A DNA stretch of 29,502 bases. It comes from Spirochaetales bacterium. Its GTDB lineage: Bacteria; Spirochaetota; Spirochaetia; SZUA-6; DRHE01. The notes below the pieces were generated by a model. It had not been told where the DNA came from. It saw nothing but the letters and a program-made list of their open reading frames with translations, and searched no databases. The translations under genes were made by a program, and so were the position numbers. This document shows, piece by piece, positions 7,033-15,657 of the stretch (position 1 is the stretch's first letter; each line of letters begins with the position of its first letter). The DNA is taken from the NCBI GenBank assembly GCA_016930895.1, contig JAFGFV010000271.1:1-29502 (forward strand). The letters are read 5' to 3'.

Positions 7033-7833
7033 ATGAGCGGCAAGCTGAAGTGCTTTCACGAGGAGCTGCGCGGCCGGCAGTACAACACCCTGCCGGTGGG
7101 CCTGCGGGTCATCGAGGTGAGCAGGATCACCGGTTCCCTCGGCAAGTGCGAGGAGCTCGACGGCAGGTTTCAGCCGCGCGGCCGCACCCACCGCAAGGAG
7201 CGTCACCGACGTACCCGCATGGACCGCATGTTCAGCAGCTTCGACGCGGGCGCTTCGCTGCCGCCCATCGATGCGTACCTCTACGCCGGTGAGTACTATG
7301 TCGTGGACGGGCACCGGCGGGTAGCCTCCGCGATCACCGCCGGCCGCGAGTTCATCGACGCGAACCTCACCGAGGTGGTCCTGCTGGGAGACCGCCGTTC
7401 CCAGGAAGGGGCGCTCTCGCGCCGGGCCTTCGAGCAGCAAACCGGGCTCACGAACGTGCGTTTGACCAACGAGGCCGGCTACCGCTTCCTGCTGAAGGAA
7501 ATCGAGGCGACCGCCGGGGAAGGATCCGTCCGGGAAAAAGCGAAGACCTGGTACTCCAGGACGTACCTCCCGGCCTGCAAGGCCATCGAGCGCGCTGGGC
7601 TCCCCGAGTTCTTCCCGGGGATGCGGGAGGGGGACCTGTTCGTCATGATCCTGCGTTTTCACCGGGAGCTGGACTCGGGATTCGAGAAGAGCGGGGATTT
7701 CGAGGAGGTCCTCTCGCGCTTCCTGGCCGCCCGCAGGAAGCTTCGCTTCAGGCTGAACCGCTGTGCGCCGTTCCGCTGGATCGCGCGCGTCTTTGGCCGG
7801 CGCCCGCCGGAATACCGAAGCCCGCCCGAATAA
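7033..7833 (+). CDS. Orphan ParB/sulfiredoxin-fold domain protein
   Basis: A 266-residue basic protein. Residues about 64-120 carry the ParB N-terminal/sulfiredoxin-like signature: LPPIDAYLYAGEYYVVDGHRRVASA, with DGHRR at 92-96, the nucleotide/phosphate-binding box of this fold. The N-terminal 60 residues are rich in Arg and His. The C-terminal half is helical and ends in an Arg-rich tail. No helix-turn-helix of chromosomal ParB is recognisable and no ParA gene is nearby, so a role in chromosome partition is unlikely. Single-domain GHR proteins of this fold can be CTPases, nucleases or kinase-like enzymes. I chose the ATG at 7033; a GTG at 7024 is also possible. The stop codon is part of the A-run of the oppositely oriented gap terminator. 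Function unknown. Confidence 0.65.
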   Translation: MSGKLKCFHEELRGRQYNTLPVGLRVIEVSRITGSLGKCEELDGRFQPRGRTHRKERHRRTRMDRMFSSFDAGASLPPIDAYLYAGEYYVVDGHRRVASAITAGREFIDANLTEVVLLGDRRSQEGALSRRAFEQQTGLTNVRLTNEAGYRFLLKEIEATAGEGSVREKAKTWYSRTYLPACKAIERAGLPEFFPGMREGDLFVMILRFHRELDSGFEKSGDFEEVLSRFLAARRKLRFRLNRCAPFRWIARVFGRRPPEYRSPPE

Positions 7834-7860
7834 AAAACGGGCGGCCCCGCGGGACCGCCC
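7832..7860 (-). terminator. Rho-independent terminator of gap
   Basis: On the minus strand, 19 bp after the GAPDH stop, GGGCGG and CCGCCC arms (7855-7860 with 7839-7844) plus an inner CCCGCGGG pairing form a GC-rich stem. It is followed by G and six T (complement of 7832-7837). On the plus strand no T-run follows, so it serves the leftward gene. Confidence 0.85.
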
Positions 7861-7879
7861 CTAGTAGTCGTTGCCGGCT

Positions 7880-9046
<1,167 letters not shown>

Positions 9047-9051
9047 TCATG

Positions 9052-9080
9052 CTTATAGTCTAACGAGCCGTTTTGATCAA
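9052..9080 (-). promoter_or_regulatory. Promoter of gap
   Basis: On the minus strand TTGATC (complement of 9075-9080), 17-bp spacer, TATAAG (complement of 9052-9057, 5 of 6). The transcript would have a GC-rich leader of about 100 bases containing two copies of GACGGTTC. Confidence 0.7.
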
Positions 9081-9152
9081 GCGGTTGCCATCGGTTTCCG
9101 GGCTTCTGCGCCTGAACCGGTCTCCTGAAGGGCCTGCCCGCATTCCCTGCGT

Positions 9153-9181
9153 TTCGCAACGACCTCCTGATGTGGTAAGAT
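9153..9181 (+). promoter_or_regulatory. Promoter of the UroD-like gene at 9211
   Basis: TTCGCA (9153-9158, 4 of 6), 17-bp spacer, TAAGAT (9176-9181, 4 of 6). The predicted start is about 20 bases before the ATG at 9211, which has GAGGAG 7 bp upstream. Confidence 0.55.
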
Positions 9182-9210
9182 CAGTGGTCAATTCGCCGAG
9201 GAGCATACAC

Positions 9211-10275
9211 ATGACATCTCTCGAACGAACCCAGAGAGCCATCAGCATGAAGTCCATCGACCGGGTGCCCCAGTTTCCGATCCTGATCGCCCCGGCCTGC
9301 CAGCTGGTCGGCGTCAAACAACGGGACTATTCCCTGGACCCCGAGGTCATGGCCGACACCCTGATCCGGGCCCGGGATCTCCTCGACACCGACGGGATCT
9401 ACGTGTCCCGGGACAACTGGGTCTATCACGAGGCCCTCGGGGGCGAGCTGATCTTTCCGGAAGATGACGAGCCCTACAGCAAGCAGACGGTGCTGCCGTC
9501 GGTCAAGGAGTTCAGGAAGCTCCGGGTCCCAGACCCGCAGACCGCCCCCGGCATGAAAACCCTCCTGGCCGCGGCCCGCAAGGTCGTGGCGGCGGTGGGG
9601 GACCGCTACTACATTCAGGCCAACATCGATTGCGGTCCGTTCAGCTTGGCCGCAGTGTTGCGCGGAGCCGAGTCCTTCCTGCTGGACCTGATGACCGAGA
9701 ACGAACGCGATCTCGAGGAGTTCCTGGACTTCTGCACCGAGGTGGTCGTGGCCTACGGAAAGGCCATGATCACCACCGGAGTGCATGGGATCCAGTATGG
9801 AGACTCGACGGCCAGCCTGGTCGGCCCGGAGCACTACGAACGCTTCGCGCTGCCCTACCAGGAGCGATCCGTGGATGCCCTGATCGGTCCGGAGTGCGAC
9901 GTCTGGATCCACATCTGCGGAAAAACCGATCACCTCCTGCACTTCCTGAGACCCCTGCCCATCCAGGGATTCGAGGTCGACGCCAAGGTCCCGATGACTA
10001 CAGCCAGGCGCCTGCTCGGGGACAAGATCGCGATCAAGGGCAACCTGGACACGACCTTCCTGCTCCGGCAGACGCCCCAAGAGGTCTACGACGCCACGAT
10101 GGGTATCCTGAGGGAAGGGGACTTCCGCACCGGGATCGTCATGTCCCCGGGCTGCGGCGTCGCGCGCATGACCCCGCTGGAGAACCTGCGGGCCATGACC
10201 CGTGCCTGCGCGGACTACCGACCCCCCGACGGAGCGGGCTCCCCGGATCCCGGCGGCTCCGACAGCAACAGATAG
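9211..10275 (+). CDS. UroD-superfamily protein with methyltransferase-type zinc site
   Basis: A 354-residue (beta/alpha)8-barrel protein of the UroD/MtaA/CmuA family. I chose the ATG at 9211 because it follows GAGGAG and gives the family-typical opening MTSLERTQRAISMKSIDRVP. The zinc ligands used by corrinoid methyltransferases MtaA and CmuA are all present: H234 and C236 in WIHICGK, and C315 in MSPGCGV. The barrel segment IAIKGNLDTTFLL is also typical. In that family the zinc activates a thiol for methyl transfer from a corrinoid, but no corrinoid-binding protein is visible here, so the substrate is open. The C-terminus is a low-complexity Pro/Gly/Ser tail (PPDGAGSPDPGGSDSNR), encoded across a 61-bp overlap with the convergent AGE epimerase gene. 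It belongs by position to the sugar locus that follows. Confidence 0.85.
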   Translation: MTSLERTQRAISMKSIDRVPQFPILIAPACQLVGVKQRDYSLDPEVMADTLIRARDLLDTDGIYVSRDNWVYHEALGGELIFPEDDEPYSKQTVLPSVKEFRKLRVPDPQTAPGMKTLLAAARKVVAAVGDRYYIQANIDCGPFSLAAVLRGAESFLLDLMTENERDLEEFLDFCTEVVVAYGKAMITTGVHGIQYGDSTASLVGPEHYERFALPYQERSVDALIGPECDVWIHICGKTDHLLHFLRPLPIQGFEVDAKVPMTTARRLLGDKIAIKGNLDTTFLLRQTPQEVYDATMGILREGDFRTGIVMSPGCGVARMTPLENLRAMTRACADYRPPDGAGSPDPGGSDSNR

Positions 10276-11456
10276 CAGTTGAGAAACGCCCTGGGGATGT
10301 GGAAGAAGCCCTTCACACACCCCTTCAGGGTCTGAGACACCGATCCATCGCGGCGCAGGTAGCCGTACCATTCCCCGTATCGAGGATCCGGGAAGTACTT
10401 GAAGCTCCAATAGTGCAGCCGTTCGTACCAGCTCATGAGGGCCTCGTCGCCGGTCTGGTCGTAGGCGAGCAGCAGGGCGTACAGTCCCTCCGCGTGAGGC
10501 CAGAAGAGCTTGGCATCCCAGTCCTGGCTCTCTCCCCAGTCCTCATCCTGGTGGCCCGGCGGCTTGCCCGCGAAATCCACGAAGTTGAACAGCCCCCCGT
10601 GCACAGGGTCCCAGCCACGGCGCATCGTCCACTCCATGATCCTGCAGGAGCGCTCGACGATCCCTCGATCCTGCAGATGCACGCCCTCGCGCAGGCAGAA
10701 CCACGCGGACTCCAGACAGTGCCCCGGGGTAACGGAGCGGCCCTCGGGCTCGGACAGATCCACGCCGCCGTCCGCCAGCACACGCTCGAACATGGCCTGC
10801 TGCTCGTCCCGGGCAAAGGTGTACAGCTCTTCGTGGACCCAGCCCCGGATCAGCTCCGTGTAGCGGGGATCGTCCCGGAGGGCCCGCAGCTCCTGGGTCG
10901 TGTTGATCAGAATCATGCCCGGTGCATGCTCGCGGTATACCGCCCTGCGCACCCCCGGCTGCACATCGAGCTCCCCGGACTGGAGCCGCTCCACGATCGA
11001 CCAGTACAGTCGCTCAGCCTTGTGAAGGTATTCCTCTCGCCCGCTCGCCTTGGCGTACTCGGCAAAGGCGAGAACCACGAAGGCTTCCGCGAAGATCTCA
11101 GCGGGACGGGAGTACAGAGGCTCTCCCTCCCGCGTGAGCTTCGTGTAGGCGTGCCCGTCCTCGTCCAGGGCAAACCTGGCCAGGAACTCCACTCCCAGTC
11201 GCGAAGCCTCCAGCCACTCGACTCTCGGCTCAACGGCGTTGCACAACTTGGCGAACATGTAGGCCTCGCGGCCTTGAGGCCACAGGTACTTGCCCGTTCC
11301 GTACGGGCTGCCGTCACGCTCCAGCATGGTGAGGTACCCGCCGAAGCTCCGGTCCAGGGAGTGCTCCAGCCAGAACGGTACACAGTCCTCCAACAGCTGG
11401 ACGCGATAGAACTCCCGCAGCGCCCCCCGGTCCCGCAGGGAAAAGCGGCTCATCAT
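10215..11456 (-). CDS. AGE-family epimerase/isomerase (copy 1)
   Basis: A 413-residue (alpha/alpha)6-barrel enzyme of the N-acylglucosamine 2-epimerase family, which includes N-acetylglucosamine 2-epimerases, cellobiose epimerase and YihS-type aldose-ketose isomerases. Catalytic histidines are visible: H246 in TPGHCLESAWF and H386 in FFHIPRAF, with WPHAEG (H321, E323) between them; the FFHIPR form is close to that of mammalian GlcNAc 2-epimerase. The exact sugar cannot be read. The start at 11456 overlaps the stop of the UroD-like gene upstream (ATGA), so translation is probably coupled; a second ATG follows immediately. It is the last gene of the leftward transporter operon and overlaps the end of the convergent UroD-like gene by 61 bp. 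Its Pro/Gly/Ser-rich tail looks like an extension formed by that overlap. Confidence 0.9.
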   Translation of the reverse strand: MMSRFSLRDRGALREFYRVQLLEDCVPFWLEHSLDRSFGGYLTMLERDGSPYGTGKYLWPQGREAYMFAKLCNAVEPRVEWLEASRLGVEFLARFALDEDGHAYTKLTREGEPLYSRPAEIFAEAFVVLAFAEYAKASGREEYLHKAERLYWSIVERLQSGELDVQPGVRRAVYREHAPGMILINTTQELRALRDDPRYTELIRGWVHEELYTFARDEQQAMFERVLADGGVDLSEPEGRSVTPGHCLESAWFCLREGVHLQDRGIVERSCRIMEWTMRRGWDPVHGGLFNFVDFAGKPPGHQDEDWGESQDWDAKLFWPHAEGLYALLLAYDQTGDEALMSWYERLHYWSFKYFPDPRYGEWYGYLRRDGSVSQTLKGCVKGFFHIPRAFLNCYLLLSEPPGSGEPAPSGGR

Positions 11457-12565
11457 CGGCCGTTCCCGAGGGTCAACGGCGGCAGATCAAAATGCTCCCG
11501 GTAGGCGTTGACCATGGCCTGATAGTTCCTGAGGGGGACGCTGGCCGTGATGGCGTTGCTGGCGGTGAAGATGTGCCCCCCACTGCCCCAGCCCTCCTCC
11601 AGAATCCGGTGGGTCAGCTGGCGGATCTCTTCCTGTTCGGCAAAGCTCAGGATCTTGCCACAGTCCATGTTTCCGAACAGCAAGATGCGCTCGCCGTACA
11701 GCTCCTTGAGGCGCTTGAGGTCCATGCCGGCGCTCATGTCGATCTCCAGATACCCGTCCACCTCGCATCCCAGAAGGAATCCGTCGATCACGGGCCAGAT
11801 GTCTCCGTCGGTGGCGTTGATCGAAAAGCGGCCTGCTTCCCGAAGCCGACGGGCACATGTCCGTACCTCCGGCACGATGAACTCCTCGTAGGACTGCGGA
11901 GAAATCAGCAAGCGCTTGCCGGCGAAGTCCCCTCCGATGCCGACCTGATCCACCCCGACACGGATGTAGTCCTCGATCACTTTGAGGGCCCGCTGCGTGG
12001 CCATGCGAAAGTGCTCACGCGCCACTTCCGGTGCCAGGAGCATGACCTGCATCAGGTCCGCATCGGTCCAGATCCCGTGAAAGTATGCCGGAGCCAGGAT
12101 CGGCAAGTCCAAACCGCGACGGGCCATTTCCTCCCGCAAGAATCGGAATACGAGGTAACACTCCTCGGGCAGATCCCCAAGCATGGACTCCGCGACGCGG
12201 CGGTTGCGCTCCTGGAGACGCAGGACGGGGTCCCCTCGTTCCTGGAGCTCGAAGTGCAGGCCCAGCTCTTCGAGGGGGTCGTACACGTAGCTCTCCCCCG
12301 GAACCGGGTTGGGGCTGACGTACAGCATATCGTGCCCCAGAACCTGCGCAATCTCCAAGCGATCGCTCGCATAGCGCCTCAAGGCAGCCTCGAAGCCAAA
12401 CGCCTCGGCCTGGGCAAGCCAGGACTCCATGTCTCCCATATACTCGGCAAAGGGCCTGCCAAGGATCTCGTCCGCCAACGGAGGCAAGAGGACGTACTCG
12501 AACAGCGGGGTGCGGTCCGGCTCATGATGAAGAAAAGCGGCTTCCACGCGTTCCCGAGAGGTCAT
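11453..12565 (-). CDS. UroD-superfamily protein lacking the zinc ligands
   Basis: A 370-residue UroD-fold protein. The start ATG at 12563-12565 gives the typical opening MTSRERVEAAFLHHEPDRTP, with GGAG 12 bp upstream; a GTG at 12583 would add six residues and overlap the ROK gene. Where the methyltransferase-type relatives have H-x-C, this protein reads SINATDGD (N250-A-T-D-G), and where they have the third ligand Cys it reads TASNAIT (about 335-341). All three zinc ligands are thus missing. The barrel is otherwise complete (GVDQVGIGGDFAGKR, ILLFGNMDCGKIL). This rules against an MtaA-like zinc mechanism and suggests a different reaction on a similar ligand. It is translationally coupled to the AGE gene downstream and sits 8 bp after the ROK stop codon, within the sugar transporter operon. 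Confidence 0.8.
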   Translation of the reverse strand: MTSRERVEAAFLHHEPDRTPLFEYVLLPPLADEILGRPFAEYMGDMESWLAQAEAFGFEAALRRYASDRLEIAQVLGHDMLYVSPNPVPGESYVYDPLEELGLHFELQERGDPVLRLQERNRRVAESMLGDLPEECYLVFRFLREEMARRGLDLPILAPAYFHGIWTDADLMQVMLLAPEVAREHFRMATQRALKVIEDYIRVGVDQVGIGGDFAGKRLLISPQSYEEFIVPEVRTCARRLREAGRFSINATDGDIWPVIDGFLLGCEVDGYLEIDMSAGMDLKRLKELYGERILLFGNMDCGKILSFAEQEEIRQLTHRILEEGWGSGGHIFTASNAITASVPLRNYQAMVNAYREHFDLPPLTLGNGR

Positions 12566-12573
12566 GATCTGTT

Positions 12574-13779
12574 TCAGCTCCACTGCGAGAAGTATCCGAT
12601 CAGGATGACGCTGCTCGTGCCCATCAGGCGGATGTCGTCCCTATCTTCCGAGTAGAACATCTTCAGCGACCTGGCGATCGGACGGAGGGTCAGATTCATG
12701 ACCACCCGCTCGATGCTCTCGAACAGGAACCGGTTGCCGTCGATCACGGAGCCTCGCAGGATGATCATCTCGGGGTTGAAGATGTTGGCGATGTCGGCCA
12801 GCCTCTCTCCCACGCTGGTCCCCACCTGGCCGAAGATGTTGCGGGCAAAGCGGTCGCCGTTGTTGGCCGCGACGATCACATGCTCGATCTGAAGGGCCTC
12901 GACCTCGCCGCCGCAGTGCTTGAGCACTTCGCTGTTCACCCCCTGGTCGAGCCCTTTGCGCACCTCCGAAAGGATGTACCCCTGGGAACTCACGGTTTCC
13001 AGACAGCCGGTGTGCCCGCAGAAGCACAGCTGGCCGTTGTCCTGGCTGTGGGTATGCCCGAACTCCCCGGCGTAGTGGCTCTTGCCCATGTAGATCTCGC
13101 CGTTGGTTACAATCCCCATTCCGATCCCTTCCCCGATCATGACACACAGGAAGTGATCGACCCCGATCCCCTTGCCGTAGTACTTCTCCCCCAGGGCACA
13201 GGCGTTAGCGTCGTTGACCAGGAAGCAGGGAATCCCGTACCGGTCCTCCACCAGTCTCTTCAGAGGCACGTCGTACCAGCCCTTGGCGAACAGATACTCG
13301 TGCGAGACCCCGGCCAGAGGGTCCATGTGGCCCCCCATGGCCGCGCCGATCCCGAAGATTTTTCGGGAAAACCGACCCGCTTCCTGCACCAGGCCGTCCA
13401 GCACGTCGTACAGCTTCGTGAGCAGCTCGTCCTTGGGCATGCCGGAATACGTGGGCGCGCTGCGTTCCGCCATCACGGTGCCAACGGTGTTGATCAGCAC
13501 CCCTCTCATGTACGACACGCTCATGACCAGCACGACGTTCAGCCCCACGTCGGGATTGAGCTCCAAGTAGGTCGAGCGCCGCCCTCCGGTGGAGAGGTCG
13601 CGATCGGTCTCGGTGATCATCCCCATCTCGATGAGCAGCTTGATGTACTTGACGATCGAGGAGGGACTGAGCTTGAGCAGGGCAGCCAGACGGTTGCGGG
13701 TGATGCGCTTGTAGTTCAGGATGAGCTTCAGGATCGCGTTCATCCTGCTCTTCTGTACCGCCGAGAAGTCCGCGAACAT
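12574..13779 (-). CDS. ROK-family transcriptional repressor
   Basis: A 401-residue NagC/XylR/Mlc-type regulator. Residues about 12-65 are a winged helix (ILKLILNYKRITRNRLAALL, then STGGRRS). The ROK domain follows, with VNDANACALGE (N189, D190) and the structural zinc site H242, C252, C254, C259 in GHTHSQDNG-LCFCGHTGCLE. The N-terminal phosphate loop DxGxT of ROK sugar kinases is replaced by VMSVSYMRG, so it should sense rather than phosphorylate its sugar. It lies 15 bp after the second permease gene; the start ATG at 13777-13779 has only a poor ribosome site overlapping the previous stop (TAGGGG). By position it probably controls the divergent promoters at 17117-17222, including its own operon. 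Confidence 0.92.
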   Translation of the reverse strand: MFADFSAVQKSRMNAILKLILNYKRITRNRLAALLKLSPSSIVKYIKLLIEMGMITETDRDLSTGGRRSTYLELNPDVGLNVVLVMSVSYMRGVLINTVGTVMAERSAPTYSGMPKDELLTKLYDVLDGLVQEAGRFSRKIFGIGAAMGGHMDPLAGVSHEYLFAKGWYDVPLKRLVEDRYGIPCFLVNDANACALGEKYYGKGIGVDHFLCVMIGEGIGMGIVTNGEIYMGKSHYAGEFGHTHSQDNGQLCFCGHTGCLETVSSQGYILSEVRKGLDQGVNSEVLKHCGGEVEALQIEHVIVAANNGDRFARNIFGQVGTSVGERLADIANIFNPEMIILRGSVIDGNRFLFESIERVVMNLTLRPIARSLKMFYSEDRDDIRLMGTSSVILIGYFSQWS

Positions 13780-13794
13780 GGGCGCGCGCGGCCC

Positions 13795-14667
13795 CTACCC
13801 TTTGAGCGCGCCGGCGGAGATTCCGGCGATGAAATCCCTCTGCATCAGCCACATGATCAGCAGCACCGGAAAGACGACCACGCACCCCATCGCGGCCATA
13901 GGACCCCAGATCAGGGCCTTGTCGGTGATAAAGCCGGCGACGAGCACGGTGAGCGGCTTGGAGCGGTTTACCGTCAGGATGACCGCATAGAGGAACTCGT
14001 TCCAGCTGAACACAAAGGTGAGCATCCCGGTGGCGATGAGCCCTGACTTGACCATGGGAGTGGTGACGTACAGGTAGCGCTGCGGCAGGGTGCAGCCATC
14101 CAGCATGCTCTGCTCTTCCACCTCGAAGGGGGCCTCCTGGTAGAATCCGATCATCAGCAGAATGACCAGCGGCAGGTTGAAGCTGGTGTTCATGATGATC
14201 AGGGAAAGCACGTTGTCCATGAGCCGCAGCGAACGGATGATGTAGAACACCGGCACCGCGACCACGATGGCCGGGTACATCTTCTGCACCAGGAACCATC
14301 CGGCCATCACGTTCTTGATTCGCTTGGGGAGGGCGCCGTTGATCAGGGAGTAGGAAGCCATGGAGCCGAAAGCGACCGTGAAGACCGTGGCCCCCGCAGC
14401 GATGAGCAGCGAGTTCATCAATCCCTTGAGCAGCTGATACTTGGCCACCAGATCGATGAAGTTCTGAAAGGTGATCTTGGTCGGGAACATGACCGGTGGG
14501 CTGGAGTAGTACTCCTGTTCGACCTTGAAGGCGTTGGTGATCAGCCAGTAGAAGGGAAACAGGATTGCCAAAAACAGCACGATCAGGATGATGACCCGGG
14601 CGGGGAAACCGAGAAAGTTGCTCAGGTACCCGGAGCGTCTGCGTCTGGATGACCTCTCGATCCTCAT
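13795..14667 (-). CDS. ABC sugar transporter permease (MalG type)
   Basis: A 290-residue inner-membrane protein with about six membrane segments, the first at about 24-45 after a very basic N-terminus (MRIERSSRRRRS). The cytoplasmic EAA loop that docks the ATPase is at about 181-209 (EEQSMLDGCTLPQRYLYVTTP). It belongs to the carbohydrate uptake CUT1 family and ends with the usual RDFIAGISAGALKG. The start at 14665-14667 has AGGAGG and overlaps the stop of the first permease gene by 4 bp (ATGA). No ATPase gene is in the window; CUT1 systems commonly share an MsmK/UgpC-type ATPase encoded elsewhere. Confidence 0.93.
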   Translation of the reverse strand: MRIERSSRRRRSGYLSNFLGFPARVIILIVLFLAILFPFYWLITNAFKVEQEYYSSPPVMFPTKITFQNFIDLVAKYQLLKGLMNSLLIAAGATVFTVAFGSMASYSLINGALPKRIKNVMAGWFLVQKMYPAIVVAVPVFYIIRSLRLMDNVLSLIIMNTSFNLPLVILLMIGFYQEAPFEVEEQSMLDGCTLPQRYLYVTTPMVKSGLIATGMLTFVFSWNEFLYAVILTVNRSKPLTVLVAGFITDKALIWGPMAAMGCVVVFPVLLIMWLMQRDFIAGISAGALKG

Positions 14668-15569
14668 CCCAACCTCCTGAGCTGAAGGTTTCGCAGGCGG
14701 ATGAAGCCCCAGGCCACGATCGACATGACGATGACGAACAGGATGGCGGTGGCCGAGGAATACCCGACGTCGAGGAATTTGATCCCCTGCCGGTAGATGT
14801 AGGTGGGCAGCATCTCCGTGGCGTTTCCCGGACCGCCCTGGGTCATGACAAAGATGACGTCGAAGATCTTGAAGGCATCGATGAAGCGGATCATGGCCAC
14901 GATGATGATGACCGGAGAAGCGATCGGAAGCACGACCTTGGTGAACAGCTTCCAGGGTGAGGCCCCGTCCACGCGGGCGGCATCCAGGAAGCTCGTGGGT
15001 ATCGACTTGATGGAGGACAGCACGAGGACCGCCACAAAGGGAACGAACTGCCAGCAGTCCACGAAGACGATCGTATAGATCGCGATCCGGTAGTCGCCGA
15101 TCCACGATACGGGGGGTATGCCCACGAAACTCAGCAGGTAATTGACGACCCCGTAGGTGCGGTCCATCATCATCCGCCACAGAGTCCCCGCGGCCACCGG
15201 GGCGATGATCATGGGCACCAGCAGGATGGTCGTGAGCAGCCTCGAGAGGCGGTTATCGTCGGACAACAGCATGGCCACGATCACACCGAGGACGATCTCG
15301 ACGGATACCGACAGCACGGCAAACAGAACGTTGTTGGTCAGGGCTTTGATGAAGATCTCATCCCGAAACATGTTGACGTAGTTCTGCAAGCCCACGAACA
15401 CGGGCCTGGAAGAAGCGATGGTCAGCTTGTAGCGATGCAGGCTCAGCACCAAGCCGTACCCAAGGGGAATGAAAGCGGCGATCATGAGCACTGCAACTAC
15501 CGGCAGGAGGAATGTCCAGGACCAGATCTTGTCGACCGTGGTTTGACGCACGTGCCTGGTTACCAGCAT
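14664..15569 (-). CDS. ABC sugar transporter permease (MalF/UgpA type)
   Basis: A 301-residue integral membrane protein, partner of the next permease. The first segment is at about 18-42 (FLLPVVAVLMIAAFIPLGYG), and the EAA loop is SFLDAARVDGASPWKLFTKV. The segment IFDVIFVMTQGGPGNATEML is a hallmark of CUT1 MalF-like subunits. The start at 15567-15569 follows AGGAGG. It lies 88 bp after the binding-protein gene, with a stable hairpin in that gap. Confidence 0.93.
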   Translation of the reverse strand: MLVTRHVRQTTVDKIWSWTFLLPVVAVLMIAAFIPLGYGLVLSLHRYKLTIASSRPVFVGLQNYVNMFRDEIFIKALTNNVLFAVLSVSVEIVLGVIVAMLLSDDNRLSRLLTTILLVPMIIAPVAAGTLWRMMMDRTYGVVNYLLSFVGIPPVSWIGDYRIAIYTIVFVDCWQFVPFVAVLVLSSIKSIPTSFLDAARVDGASPWKLFTKVVLPIASPVIIIVAMIRFIDAFKIFDVIFVMTQGGPGNATEMLPTYIYRQGIKFLDVGYSSATAILFVIVMSIVAWGFIRLRNLQLRRLG

Positions 15570-15592
15570 GGGACGTTCACGCCTCCTAAGAC

Positions 15593-15626
15593 GGTTAGAC
15601 CTCTCTTTTCGGGGAGAGGTCTAACC
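15593..15626 (-). promoter_or_regulatory. Intercistronic hairpin between binding protein and permease genes
   Basis: GGTTAGACCTCTC (15593-15605) pairs perfectly with GAGAGGTCTAACC (15614-15626) around an 8-base loop. No T-run follows in either direction. Such hairpins after a binding-protein gene usually protect the upstream mRNA from 3' exonucleases or partly stop transcription, raising binding protein over permease levels. Confidence 0.7.
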
Positions 15627-15657
15627 GATGAATCATTTCCGACGGAAGGGCGACACT

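Noticed and set aside
7832..7860. Terminator for the rightward ParB-like gene
   Set aside because: The T-run exists only on the minus strand; rightward transcripts would have A residues before and no T-run after the hairpin.
9081..9130. Further LacI-type operator halves (GCGGTTGCC, GAACCGGTCTC) upstream of the UroD-like gene at 9211
   Set aside because: Neither is a palindrome and both miss several positions of the GCAACCGGTTGC core found at 401 and 542.
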